A DNA stretch of 64,000 bases from Lithospermum erythrorhizon (taxonomy: Eukaryota > Streptophyta > Magnoliopsida > Boraginales > Boraginaceae). The translations under genes were made by a program, and so were the position numbers. This document shows, piece after piece, positions 1 through 11,800 of this stretch; the stretch's first letter is position 1, and each line of letters opens with the position of its first letter. The DNA lies in contig JADFUC010000758.1 in NCBI GenBank assembly GCA_019722365.1, positions 1 to 64,000 on the forward strand, written 5' to 3'. The notes below the pieces were generated by a model. That model was not told the DNA's origin and made no database searches. It saw nothing but the letters and a program-made list of their open reading frames with translations.

Positions 1-1190
1 CTTTGAAGCGAATATTTACCTATTTAGGCACCCAACATCTCCTGAGAACAGTCTGCTGCCCATCTTGGCCAAGAATAACTTAAACACCTTCTGGCCTCCC
101 TAAGTGACTTGCTTATTTGGTTGCTAGCACCTCTCATGCCTTATAGTCAGTTATTTTCCAAACCGTGTGTGGTCTGACTTGCAGGCCTCCAAAAAGTGTC
201 CTGTCTGTATTTTATTTTAGTCATATATACCCATTGGCTCACACATTGTCTGAATCCATCATTATTAGCATTATTAATTAAACCATGTTGAGATATTGAT
301 CCAATGAAAAATTGAGAGTACTATACCAATGTCTACACAGTAAAATTTGTGAGACCCAGAGTACATTATATTATTGTTCATGCCTCACTTGTCTGCCAGC
401 AGTCTCATATTCAAACTCATCAGAACTTCCTGCCTCCTTTTGAACTGATTAGATGAACAAAAAGTTAATCAAGCCTTCAGAAAACTGCTCAACATTTTGT
501 CATGCTGTCAGTTGAGCTTGTTAAGTTATTTATGCAAAAATATGATCATTTGGTTCTATATTGCTTCATGTCTTTGAATCAAGAAGCTAACCCATATGGG
601 ACTGTTTAAACATATAGTTTTAATGAATTAATGATCATAACTAGAAAATAAGAACATTTTAGGCATGAAGAAATCTTTGAGATACTGAAGAATCTATCAA
701 TCCAAAAACACTTATGTTTTGATCCACTGTCTGTGACTGAAAAGACTTTTCCAATATCTCTAAAACATGATATTAATGTTGTCTCCTAAAGTTCTGCAGA
801 ATGCACCTATGATGAAAACTAGACTTGTTGTTGCATTGTTGGATTGTAATTGCAGAGTTTTTCTAAACATAAGCTTCAAGCCTTTAGTATCGAAGACTTC
901 AGTTCTTAAAGGACAAAGAACTAGGATGATTGAATTTGTCTGGCTTGCAGTCACTATAACTCCTCTTCACAAATTCTTATCCATATCGTCATATTCTTGC
1001 TTTTTCTCTTGCTGGCATACCCTGCCAAATCATCCCTTCTGGTGACGCAACAAAATCAATTTTTTGTTAATGGAAAAACATTGCATATTTGCATACTAGA
1101 TTGGGCAATATGTTATAGAGTAAGTCATTTGGAATCAGTCGTCCACAGGATTCTTGTGAAATAAATCTACAAAAAATGAACCAGAGTTAA
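1..1190. other. no recognisable gene; possible flank of the DUF604 gene
   Basis: I see no protein family in either strand. Short open frames exist around 760-1045 on both strands, but their translations show no domain, signal peptide or conserved motif, and they overlap each other. The stretch lies downstream of the minus-strand DUF604 glycosyltransferase remnant, so part of it may be its 3' flank or 3' UTR. Confidence 0.4.
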
Positions 1191-2740
1191 TTTGAAAGTA
1201 TACCTCTTATTAACGGTTCTTATCTGGTGTTTCTCAAGTGAGCACGAATAGTATCAATAATTCTGTCAGAGATAGTTTTCCAGCGACACTCTGATGGATT
1301 CTCTCATGAAGTTTGTAAAATTAAATCACTTATTCTTCTTTATCATATCTTGTCATGTTTTGCAATACCAAAGGGTTTTACATGGACTGTATCACAGTTC
1401 AGGTGTTAAATGTATGCTAAAATTCAGCTCTTGTACTAATTGGGTGAATGTTCTTGTTTTATCTCCATCTCTCTGAGAGATAAGTCCTCGAACGATCATC
1501 TTGAAACAACATAACCCCACGACACAGAGATGAACACACTGTCTCTATCATAGCAGATTTGATTTGTTGTAATGTTTGTTGAGTCATACCTTTGCAGAAT
1601 CAAGAAGCCTTCTGACATCTTCAAACTCTTCCCCATCAGGAAATATTGGTTGCACTACATCAGTGGTGCATCGTCACAAATGGAGTTATGATGTGCTGCC
1701 AGAAGGCTCAATAGGCTCTATATTTATCAGAAATAATACAACAATCAATTCCATCATGCTTATGTATTCTATCATGTATTTCAGATGTGGCAGATTAATG
1801 TCAATTTTACAACCCATGGAAACCGCCATTTTAGTAAGCGGGAACACCCAGCTCAGACATAGCTTCCGAATCCGCCACTGCCATACAAAGAAATTGAACG
1901 CATTTCCTATCCCAATTTCCTTAAATTCCTTTGCCAGAGGATAGCTTATCGCGAATCCACCTCCACCAAACTTAATACATAAGAATCATATTCTGAATGG
2001 TCAGAAACTGCCATGAGGAATACAACCACAGATCATACCGTTAGCACCTCTCAGACAAATTATTTTACCTACAAAACGTCATCATCTCACCAAACCATTC
2101 ATATCTTCCAATCCAGCCTTAAATGTTTCCTGAACTATTCCTGTAAGCCTCAATGCATATCTTGTTCTGTCTATTGGTAACTTAAAATCTGAAGTATTCT
2201 CAGAAACCTACCAGGCAGCTGCTTGATCACCATCACTTGTCACATTTTTATTATCTAACCAAACTATCCTCCTCTTGTCTGTCCAGGCTCTGCACCACTG
2301 TTTGTACATGTATTCCTTCCTCCTTGGCCCCTAGTAAATGCTAAAAAACAATGTGATTGTTTCTTCTTAAGCCCTTTGGTGATATATCATTCTGTCGGAT
2401 GAGATCAACGTGGAGTTGGCGAGTAGAAAAGGATCAGAACTTTAAAGTTCTGTTCAGTAGAGAGGCCCACCGCACAGTCAGTATTCCTTTTGAATAACCT
2501 TGAAGAATATAAAACGTAGGCTGCAAAATCAGAATGAAGAGCAAAGTGAACGACTCCTGAGATGCTATAGCCTGGTGCTTTTTGCTGGGACGTTGAGGAA
2601 GGCTCCTCATTTCTTATGACGCCAAAGCAAACAGTGTCCCATAAAATATGTCCACGTGATGTGTTTTTCTTTAAACCTATTTCCTCAACCCAAGAAATCA
2701 TAATGGGAAGAACATTGCACTGAGTAACATCTGATCTCAT
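1190..2740 (-). pseudogene. DUF604 / Fringe-like glycosyltransferase, frame-broken
   Basis: Family members are type II membrane proteins of the plant secretory pathway related to Fringe/GT31 glycosyltransferases; their substrates are mostly unknown. Reading the minus strand from 2740 down, family landmarks appear in the right order but in different frames: an IVWLDNK block (~2260), a TRYALRLTGIVQETF block (~2130), a YEWF...DDD-like segment matching the metal-binding region (~2080), FGGGGFAISYPLAK (~1940-1965), ELGVP (~1850), a TPFVTMHH...DVVQPIFP block (~1650-1690), SVSWGYVV (~1510) and a terminal CRWK (~1270). Every junction between blocks needs a 1-2 base shift or crosses a stop. The start is not fixed; 2740 is the outer limit of an open frame without clear family similarity. 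Identity is fairly secure from motif order. Whether it is truly dead or only badly sequenced is not settled. Confidence 0.75.
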
Positions 2741-2930
2741 ACTTGGTTTGTTACTTTGTTAGTGAAGTTATTAATGAATATTTGTCCAATACTTCTCTTA
2801 AATTTCTTTTAAGAGGTCTGATAAAAACAGACATAATCATTATATTTTATTATTTCTTGGCAATGTGAGTATTAACAAACTTGAGAATGAAGTCCCTATG
2901 AAATTAAGAAAATGCCAGTGTGCAAAGATC

Positions 2931-3006
2931 AACTGGTGGGTCTGAACCCTACAATCGTTTCATGGATTGTGGAAGTCAAACGCCTTATCCATTAGGCCAC
3001 GGGCGC
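2931..3006 (-). pseudogene. degenerate tRNA-Arg (UCU-type) relic
   Basis: On the minus strand the 5' half matches a plant tRNA-Arg: acceptor strand GCGCCCG starting at 3006, then GTGGCCTAATGGATAAGGCG, which contains the A box and D arm. The anticodon region reads CTTCCAC where CTTCTAA is expected, and the anticodon stem does not pair. A T-arm-like GTAGGGTTCAGACCCACC follows, resembling the B box but with a shifted base. The 3' acceptor strand that should pair with GCGCCCG is absent. The 5' half is thus well preserved and the 3' half eroded, so it is unlikely to give a working tRNA. Confidence 0.6.
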
Positions 3007-3701
3007 TTGTTGCCCAATCAGATGAACCGTTGTTTATCCTGAATAGCCTAACACAAATTAATTCAGTCTTAGATCAGTTCTCCTAATTGATGTCTCAATT
3101 TTGATACTGAACATGTACAAATATGGGATGTTAAGTAAGTGGGATTATAATTTTTTTGAAAGCACACTTGTAATGTTATTTCATTGATAAGTTTTTAACC
3201 CACCATCAAATATTTTGAACTATTCACTCATTTTAGCAAGTAAATGTTTAACCAATTATATTGAATCATTTACTTATAATATTCTCATGTCAGAAATTTA
3301 TATATCAACAGACAAATGTTCCCCAACATTAATCTTCATTTACTATTAGACATTTCAATTTGTGAAGTATAATGATCATACATAAATTATAAAGTTTTAA
3401 ATAAACTGATTGAAGGGGAATGCATATGTTTCTGGCATCCTTACTCCGTTTCTTTGTTCTCAATTTTCTATGGCAAGATTACCAATATTTGCACCTCACT
3501 TTCACTTTCTGAAGTGTAATTGTCAGTCACAAAATGTCAAAGATCACTGTCCTAAAGTAAAAGGAGGGGCCATTGGCCCATAAATTTATTATACCTTGAA
3601 GCCTTGGCTAACTTATAACAACAAGAAATCACTGAATTAATATAGGTGAGCCTCTCATATATAAAGGAATAGGGACATACTACAAGTCCAAATACCCAGC
3701 A

Positions 3702-4690
3702 ACTAGATGGTGTCCAACCCTGAACAACTAATGAACTATAGAATTGTATAGAGAGGCTTGCTAACCCAAAGTGTCTTCTTTATACAAAAGATCACAGTTT
3801 CATCTGTCTAAAGGGAAGATGCATGAAAGAATGTGTTTTATTGGTTTCAGAATCACATAAAAAAGCTAAGAAATATTTATAAGCAATTTATATTACAGCA
3901 GGAGATGAACTATATCCAAACAAACCATTTGGTTAACCCTCACCTTCACTCTAATCCTCATCCTTCTGGTTATCATCACCAACCTCAACATGGTTCAGCT
4001 ACTTTCATTTGTCAGGTATGTAGTAAATGTAATGTACCTGTTTGAATAATATATGAAAGTCCGTTTAGTCATACCATAGACGACATGGAGCATATATCAT
4101 GCCCCATACGATTTAATCATTTCAAATGGTTAAACTTACATATTATTGGTTTACTACTATATCAATGAGATATCTAATACTATTAAAGTAGAGAGAGTTA
4201 ATTGTATAAGAAAAGTCTGAGTTTGAGTTTGACAAATAAAATCTGATACTTAATTAGAGTTTTGAATGATAATGAACAACTAGTGTTTGTAACTTCATAA
4301 CTATGTTACCATTATATTTTATGTAAATCTCGAGACCAATAAGTATTGAATTTTTCAAACATTATATATATGTAGATTCATACATTTCTGTGCCAACATG
4401 GAGCATACATAAGCATATGTGTGAGTAGTAGGGCATGCTAATGCAGAGTATATATATGTGATGCTTTCAGTTCTACAACGAGTAGTAATAATTTTATACT
4501 ATTATAGGGACAATCATATTCACTAGAGTACTATGTGTGTGAAGATGGTACGATCTCCTCAAAAGCTATGAGGTTGAAAATGGTTTGATGGACTGCATGC
4601 AGAGACCCCTCTGCTATTCCTAGTTGCAGCAGTAACAATAGGCCTCCAAACCCTAGAATTTGGCTCCCCTACTAGAACTCAATCTATTTC
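3702..4690 (+). pseudogene. WUSCHEL-related homeobox (WOX1/WOX3-like) relic
   Basis: WOX proteins are plant homeodomain transcription factors of meristem and leaf-margin development. The homeodomain start TRWCPT...EQLM, typical of the WOX1/WOX3 branch, begins at 3702. Recognition helix NVFYWFQNH is at 3830-3856. A His/Gln-rich stretch follows (~3890-4015), as in WOX1-like proteins, and ends at a plausible donor (CAG followed by GTATGT) near 4014. A second coding-like stretch at ~4505-4690 contains AACAATAGGCCTCC and then a shifted sequence resembling a TLELFPL-type WUS box (~4650-4670). The homeodomain is not readable in one frame: TRWC, the middle ITVSSV block and helix 3 sit in different frames, and KAR after NH is displaced by two bases. 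Family identity is good; the exact subclass and the last exon are inference. Confidence 0.65.
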
Positions 4691-4699
4691 AAGGACCAA

Positions 4700-7600
4700 A
4701 TTTCACTTAGAGATCGATCGTCACATGTATTTTATTTAGTTATAAATATAGATTCACTTTGTATTTTGAATTTCATGGAATACTACTAATGTGCTTCTTA
4801 GTTTTGAGATACCATCCATCTTCTTCATTTCGGAAGGTAGATTTATCAAATCATTTATTTTGTCTAATAAATGACGTCATCGATCACCACACCATTTTCT
4901 TAATCAACAGTCATTGAAAGAGTTCTGCCATGTCATGTCAGTTAATTGCCAGTTTTGTCGGGGTGATTTCATCGTTCTATCTGGGATCGATCTATATTAT
5001 AGTAACTCCCATGGAGTCGTGTTCAACATATAGAATCAAAAACAGATACACTAAAACTCAGACTATTTTAGATATAAGAGTTTCTTGCTAATTGATGTCA
5101 TGAATTAAATATATTGGGACGAATTGATCATCAATATAGTATCATCAAATTATTTGCTTTTATGTCAAGTTAAATTGTTATCAGAAAAGTATAATTTAAA
5201 TTATCAGATCCCAATATATAAAATCACATTCATGAATTAAATGAATATTAATAATGATAAATAATTCTAATTAAAGCATATGATTAGTTAACTAATACTT
5301 ATTATAATAATAGTAACAGTTCATATACAATAAATAATAATAATATATTCTATGTAATGTTTCCTTCTGTCCTATTAGAAAGATTGCCTTGTTTGTAACT
5401 TTCAAACTTTAACCTTAAAATAGTTTTAAATAAGCATAATATTTGATAAAAAATATAACAATGAAATAATTTGAAACGATTTGTTGTACGACAGAATTTC
5501 ATCAAGGCATTATACAATACAAACAAAACATCTACGGTCAAAGTTCAAGAGGTACAACAAAAAGCTCAAAGTGATAACTAAGGGACTGGAGGTCAGATAT
5601 GATTATTTTAACTAACACCTATATTAATAATAATAATAATATACATAAAATAATGGTTCTACATAAAATATATTATTATTTTAATCAACACCAATTATTC
5701 TTAGAATTGAATCATGAAAGTTATAAAATAGCAAAATAATTATTTTATCCAATACTTTGAATGAATGACCGAGATAAATTAAATAAAGTTAATTTAAAAA
5801 GTGGACGACCAGACCATAAAGTATATATATGCTAAAATTACGCTGAGAGTATCATCCTAAATCAAACCAGACAGAGAAGTTGAGCTGTAATTTCAAATAT
5901 ACAGAAATTTTTTAAAATTTCTGCTTTGTAGTTACTTTTAAATTATATGAGCAGAATAGCTTATTATTATATATTCATATATCATATATGAAAATCCTAA
6001 ATTTATCTTAGTGCTATTATTTTAATTTTGTATTCTTTATTCTCTTTAAAAGAGGCCTAATACTGATTATTCACTTAAATTTTTGATATTTTAGTAAGAC
6101 AAGAAGTATTTTCACCATCGTCTCCATCGTATATTTTTATTTAATGAGATTTAATAAAAATAATTATTTGAAAAAGTAAATAAATAATTTATTAAATTAA
6201 TTCACAAAAATATCGATTATTATATCCGTCACACCGTAAAATATTTCTTCTAAGCATTAAAGGATCAATCTTATGTCATGTCATGGCATGGAAGTCACAA
6301 CAGTCATTAGAATTTTGAAACTTAATTGAGCATTTTAGTTTTTGTTTGGTCCTAGTTTCAGTCGAACTCCATTATACCCCAATACCTGAAAAACTCGCTA
6401 AAATAAATTCTTCAAGAAGAAGTAAATATTATTATTGTTAGATGTTTAATATTATTACTCTCTTTATATGTAAAATATGGTTAGTTTAAAATTTGATGAT
6501 TGACTATTTTTATTTTGAACACAATTATTGTTTATATATATTGTATAATATTTTAGAGAAATATATTTTAATTATTAAATTGGACAATTATTTGAATATA
6601 GTATTTTATTGTCATGATAAGTCTGATATTACTCTATAATCTTAATTTTAAAAACAATGAAAATCTATATAAGAAGAAATAAATGAATAAGTTGCATTAT
6701 TATGCATAATAATTAATAATAATAATAATATGAATAATATTATTAATAATAATAATAATATTGTATTAAAGTGAGGAAAAAATGAAATAATAAATAAAAC
6801 AAGAAAAGAAGCACACTTAGATGATAGGTAGAGAGAGGCATTTTTTACCATTATTTTAGAGAAATGGTAATTTAGTCATTAATAATAGCATTAACGCCAG
6901 GATGAGGGTAATGCAAGACTTTATATGCATTAAGAAGGAAGTGATAGTGATGTTTTGAACTCTTTTATTTTAGTTTATCTATTTTAATATTTAATTTCAT
7001 ACTGTTAAAAGCACAGAACTTTGAGAATGAAAATTTTAGATGAAACCTATATAATTGTTTTCATTGAAATTAAATATTTATTTTATTCTTCTTTGCAAGG
7101 TGTGGTTAATTTTATTAAGATTTGATATAGTAAACTTGTATTATATATAATTTATCTGATTGAATTCCAATTTCAAATAACTCATTAATCGAGTAGTAGT
7201 TCAACTCAATATATAGTCACTAGTTGAAAATTTTAGAAGTCGAAACCATCCCAAGCAGTGGAGAACTAGAAAAGTAGTTGATTGCGTTTGCCTCTCCTAT
7301 ATTTTTATAATTTTTTTTATTTATATATCAACTGCTATATGTTGCCCTATACAAAATTATGATTCTACTATTGATTCAATCAAGGATCCTATAGGTATAT
7401 ATCAAGATAAACAAGTGAATGATAGACCTTTAGGAAGTAAATAAGGTAAGAAACCATCCAAGTCGTTTCTGCTCTGTGGACTTTAGGGAAGCGTTCTAAT
7501 TGTCTACTTTGCAGGCAGTACGCCAGTATTAATAAAGAGCTCGCTCTTCTGTTTATCTCTTAATAAAATGATAGATTCTCAACCTGCGATTATTAGTTGA

Positions 7601-8800
7601 CAAAGTCTCCATCTTAAACAATTATTTTCTTTTGGCCATTTGTTCATCTTTGCCGCATGCAAAAGCTGATAATTAACAGTAAACTGACTCGTCCTAGTCG
7701 TTAATATCCTATACTTGAAGCAATCAGCTTTTGTTTCGTCCAATTTAATGCATGGATGGATACAAGACAACTCAAATTACTCGATGCATGCATGCAAACT
7801 ATGCAATCCAATTTACTCACACAAGACATGCAGAAGAGGGGGAGGGGGGGATGGAGTTTCTAGATTATGACAGAATAATTCCATCAAAGTTTGAGGTTTG
7901 TATTCAATAAAGCCAAAGGTTGACAATCGTCTTAACAAATAATTAACACATTTCATTAATCCCATGATTCAAAACATAATATATATTCTATGTGAGACGT
8001 ATTTTCTAAAGGTAGAAAGTGTACAAGTCATACAAAGGACTTGTCTTAGATTATGGTGAATAATAATTCCATCAAATTATTGGAATGCTAAAATAAGAAA
8101 TTCGGTTCTGTCAAAAGTTAAATTGAACGCCTATATATATTTGACAAAGTGGTATGATGAAGAGTTGATTTTAAGGCTAAATTTATAGAGAGCTTGTTCA
8201 AGAATTAACGGGAATCTTAATTTTTAAAAAGTTCTTACAGTGGAAAAGATTGTTCAACTCAAATCTTCATCCCTCCTATTCTGAGTGTGTCTACATACAA
8301 ATATCCTGGAAGAAAAATGCACTCTTTCACTTTAAAGATACAAACATATTCTGAGAAGTAGGTCGAGTTAAGCTCACACCTCGGGCTTTATGTTAGTATC
8401 AACATGTGTGAGCCTACTCAAGCTGAAAGGCTAGTATCAACATGTTTGAGCCTACCTGCCAAGCCTCTTTCACTGCTTAAAGCCGAAAGCTGCTCCTGTC
8501 TAAGCAAAGCTTAAAGCTAATCACATCTTCTTCACAACTGTACTTACTTAGCTTGGCTCATTTAGAAACACCACCATATCATGAAAAGAGAAACTACAGG
8601 AGGGGGTAGGAAAAGAAACCTGCACCTCACAAAATCACATTTTGTGGTATAATTGAAGATTATATTTATCCTTATCATATTAATTGGCATTTGAGGCATC
8701 CACATTCAATCCTATTGAGAATTTCAAATAACGAATCTTCCTCCAGCCTACAAAAACAATTTTTACTAATATGCAAGAAAGTATATAGCCTAACATATAT
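4700..8800. other. AT-rich intergenic stretch with no gene seen
   Basis: Both strands are dense in stops and made of A/T runs and short AAT/TTA tracts (for example ~5620-5650 and ~6715-6760). The only structure I can support is one copy of an interspersed repeat family (listed separately at ~5070-5880). A G-rich run (GGGGGAGGGGGGG) lies near 7835-7850. I find no convincing exon, tRNA or transposase signature. Confidence 0.5.
5070..5880. repeat. interspersed repeat family, copy 1
   Basis: Shares blocks with ~31500-32290 and ~35080-36000. Examples are the segment around 5120-5230 (tagtatcatcaaattattt..ttttatgtca..gtataatttaaatt), an ATAATAATAATA core, a 'ctacataaaatatattatta' stretch near 5660, and 'ttagaattgaatcatga' near 5700. 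No coding capacity is visible. It is likely a non-autonomous mobile element or a fragment of one; ends were not determined. Confidence 0.5.
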
Positions 8801-8816
8801 CTACATACACACCCTT

Positions 8817-11800
8817 TCAGTTGATGTTGTGGGGTGGAGACTTGAATCGACAATTTGCCTTATATCTCCGTATGAATGCTTAAATTGTTTCAAATCCCAG
8901 AAAGACTTCAACAAATCCTCAAATGCAGGAGTCCTGAGCTCTTCAATAGACGCAGCACTGGGAAGATTATATGGTCTCTGTCTCGGAGTTGAACAGGATG
9001 GCTCATCCACCTATAAGATTTTTCACAAAAGGTAAGCTCAATTCATCAAGTAAAGAAATGATTTGTCAATCCTATATTTCTCTACTGATGGTCTCTTCTA
9101 GGAGACATTTTCCAGCATCTTCAGTGATTTCCAACCTATGGTGGATCCCAGATTATCGATGCATCTCGGGTCAAGTTGTAATGAATCTGGGTAGTGGTGT
9201 TAAGTCAATTGTGGGACATTTTTAAAACAAAACAATAAGATATCATGTAGCTTAGTAGACAGCTTACGATCAATTGATGAAAGGGAGATTGCTTGCAATA
9301 TCAGCATCATTATGCCGAAGACACAGACATTATTGAAAATTGAGCACGCAGGTTTTGGTTTGCATCCATGCCTCCCCACGCAGACATTTAGATAGTACAA
9401 GTGAGAAACAACATCATCGAGGTAGAAATTACCATTGCTTCTAAATTACAAGTGTCAACCTAATAATTTAATATCAAGTGATGCTACATTTCTGCTCTCT
9501 AGGCCGAAGTTAAGGATTCTTTGGCATTTATCCAATGCTGTGCACCCACTTTCGCTTCCATGCTGTATAATTTACATTTAAGAAAAGGTCATGTAATATT
9601 CACACAGGATATTTCACTAGAGAAGCTAATAACATCAGAAATGAATAAGCGAGTTATACCAATTATGGACGACCTCCTTGATTTCAAGCTTCCCTAGATA
9701 ATGTGTGATTCGGCCTTTCCCATGAAAGCTGTCCACTCAGTTTTAACACAAGAAGTGGAATTTTGCATTGAAGACATCTCTCCTTGTAGTTTAGAGGTGT
9801 AGTCAGCCCCCTAAATCTTTTAATCGTCATTGAACCCTTAGGGTAGAGTTGACATGCAACAATATGAATATATATATTTATGAAAACAGTTGAATCAACA
9901 ATCTGATTGTCAGAACATTGCTGATATCTTATATGGGAAGAACATGACTCATTTTACAATTGAACTGAACTCAGATGTTAATAAGCTCATCTTTCTTGCT
10001 ATATATAGATAGTCAAAGAAAGATGTAACAAGAAGTGTAGTTCTTCTAATTGTTTCTAGTTTAGGAAAAAACGATTTTGTCAAAACAATACAATTTTAGT
10101 AACATTTGAAAGTTTGATGGTATAAAATGGTGAAGCTTCTGCGTACTATGAAACTAAGCAAGATAATAACAAAATATAATAACCTTTTGCAAATAATGTT
10201 ATGGATCTATCCAGATATCTTAATATCGTGTAGTAATGCAAAGCAGGTAAATATCGCCTATAAGTGGACTGCTAATGCTGTCAGTGTTGCAATGTCAACG
10301 CTTTCTTCCTAGATTCTCAATGCAAAGCATCTATAATCCATAGGTCCTGTTCATAGAGATTGATAAATCATTGAGAGTAAATATTGTCTGCAAGGTGTGC
10401 TAATGTTATCAACAGTTAAAGGAAAATACCAGTGCTTTCCTAGCATTTGAGTTTGTAAGCAGCCTGTTTTCACTTTTTCAAAAAGTTGCCTTTCTTCTTC
10501 AGCAGCAATTCCTATTAGATAAAGACAAACTTATGAATAGATCTGACTAACATTTCCATCAATAAATAATTCTGTATGGTTCTACTCAAACTTAAGTTTC
10601 CAAGCTCTGTCAACTTATGATCATTCGATTTTTGGGATTCATCCACAATCTGGTTTAATTTTGACGCATGCACATCAGAAGTGTTAAAGAATTTTGTAGT
10701 AATTTGAGAAATCGACCTTGAGGCTGTGATAGCTCTATAGCTCAAAGTCAAAGTTATATATCTTCCAAATGAGTGAGAAGGGATGACAAGAAAAGATAAT
10801 TGCAATACAGAAGCTAAGGTAGATAGAGAAATTAATGACCTTTTGTTGCTGTTTTGCAAAGTCGGGTCAACTTCTCCTCCTGACCGTGGAAGACTATTTT
10901 TTGAGATCATTGAGTAATGATCAGCCTCTAAAGCCATGTGCTAAAGAGCTTAAATCAATGAAAGGCATCGCCAAAATTTCAAATAAATAAAAAACGCCCA
11001 ATAACAAGAAATATAGAGAGATGATTAAAAGCAATGGATCAATAATTTTCTAGCAGATGAATGTTTGGAAACTTCAGAATCTTACTATATTAAAGACAGA
11101 ATTGACAACAAGTCTCTACAATCTTCTAGTGCCTTGATACCGGGTACCATACATATCCATCCTTCAAATTTCCCAGGCGATCAAGCTCCTGGTAGCCTAC
11201 AATACCCATTGGGTGAGAAGGATAAACCTAGATCAGGTTTTGCTTAAGATCACACAGAAAGTATAGACCAGTTATATATCTGAAACATACCCCAGTCTTG
11301 TAGACACAAAGTTTGTATGTCTTCTTCCATTTCCTTCAGCTGTTGCTCCAGTTGTAGCTGAAGCAGCCAGATTCTTTATGCACATCGGCGAGCTGCTGAG
11401 TTAATTGGGCCTTGAACTTCCTGATGAGGGTCTCTGTTTCCGCCTTCAATTTTGTCTTTCCTCTCTGATTATAGCATAGTAACAACGCCACCATTAGAAC
11501 TTCTCTCAAATACAAGTTCCTATTATTTTGTCATGTTAAGATCCTGAGAAGAAACCAGCCTTAGTGAACAGGTTGACATCTGCTGAAGCATTTTCAAGTT
11601 CTGTTCAAGTTCAAATGTCAGAAGTGTTTTCCATGAAAAAACCAATAGAAAAGCAAATGAAATGAAATTCAGGTTAAAAAAAAACAGTTTAAGAATTCTT
11701 CAGGGACTTTTCCTTTTAATGTGAGTTGTCACTCAGAAAAACTGAAAATGTAGCAGAGAAAACAATAGTAAGGAACAACAAATTAGGTATAGCAAGGAAA

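Noticed and set aside
8691..9225. Plus-strand open frames opposite the kinesin tail
   Set aside because: They are antisense shadows of the minus-strand kinesin-5 C-terminal exons, which carry the recognisable protein sequence.
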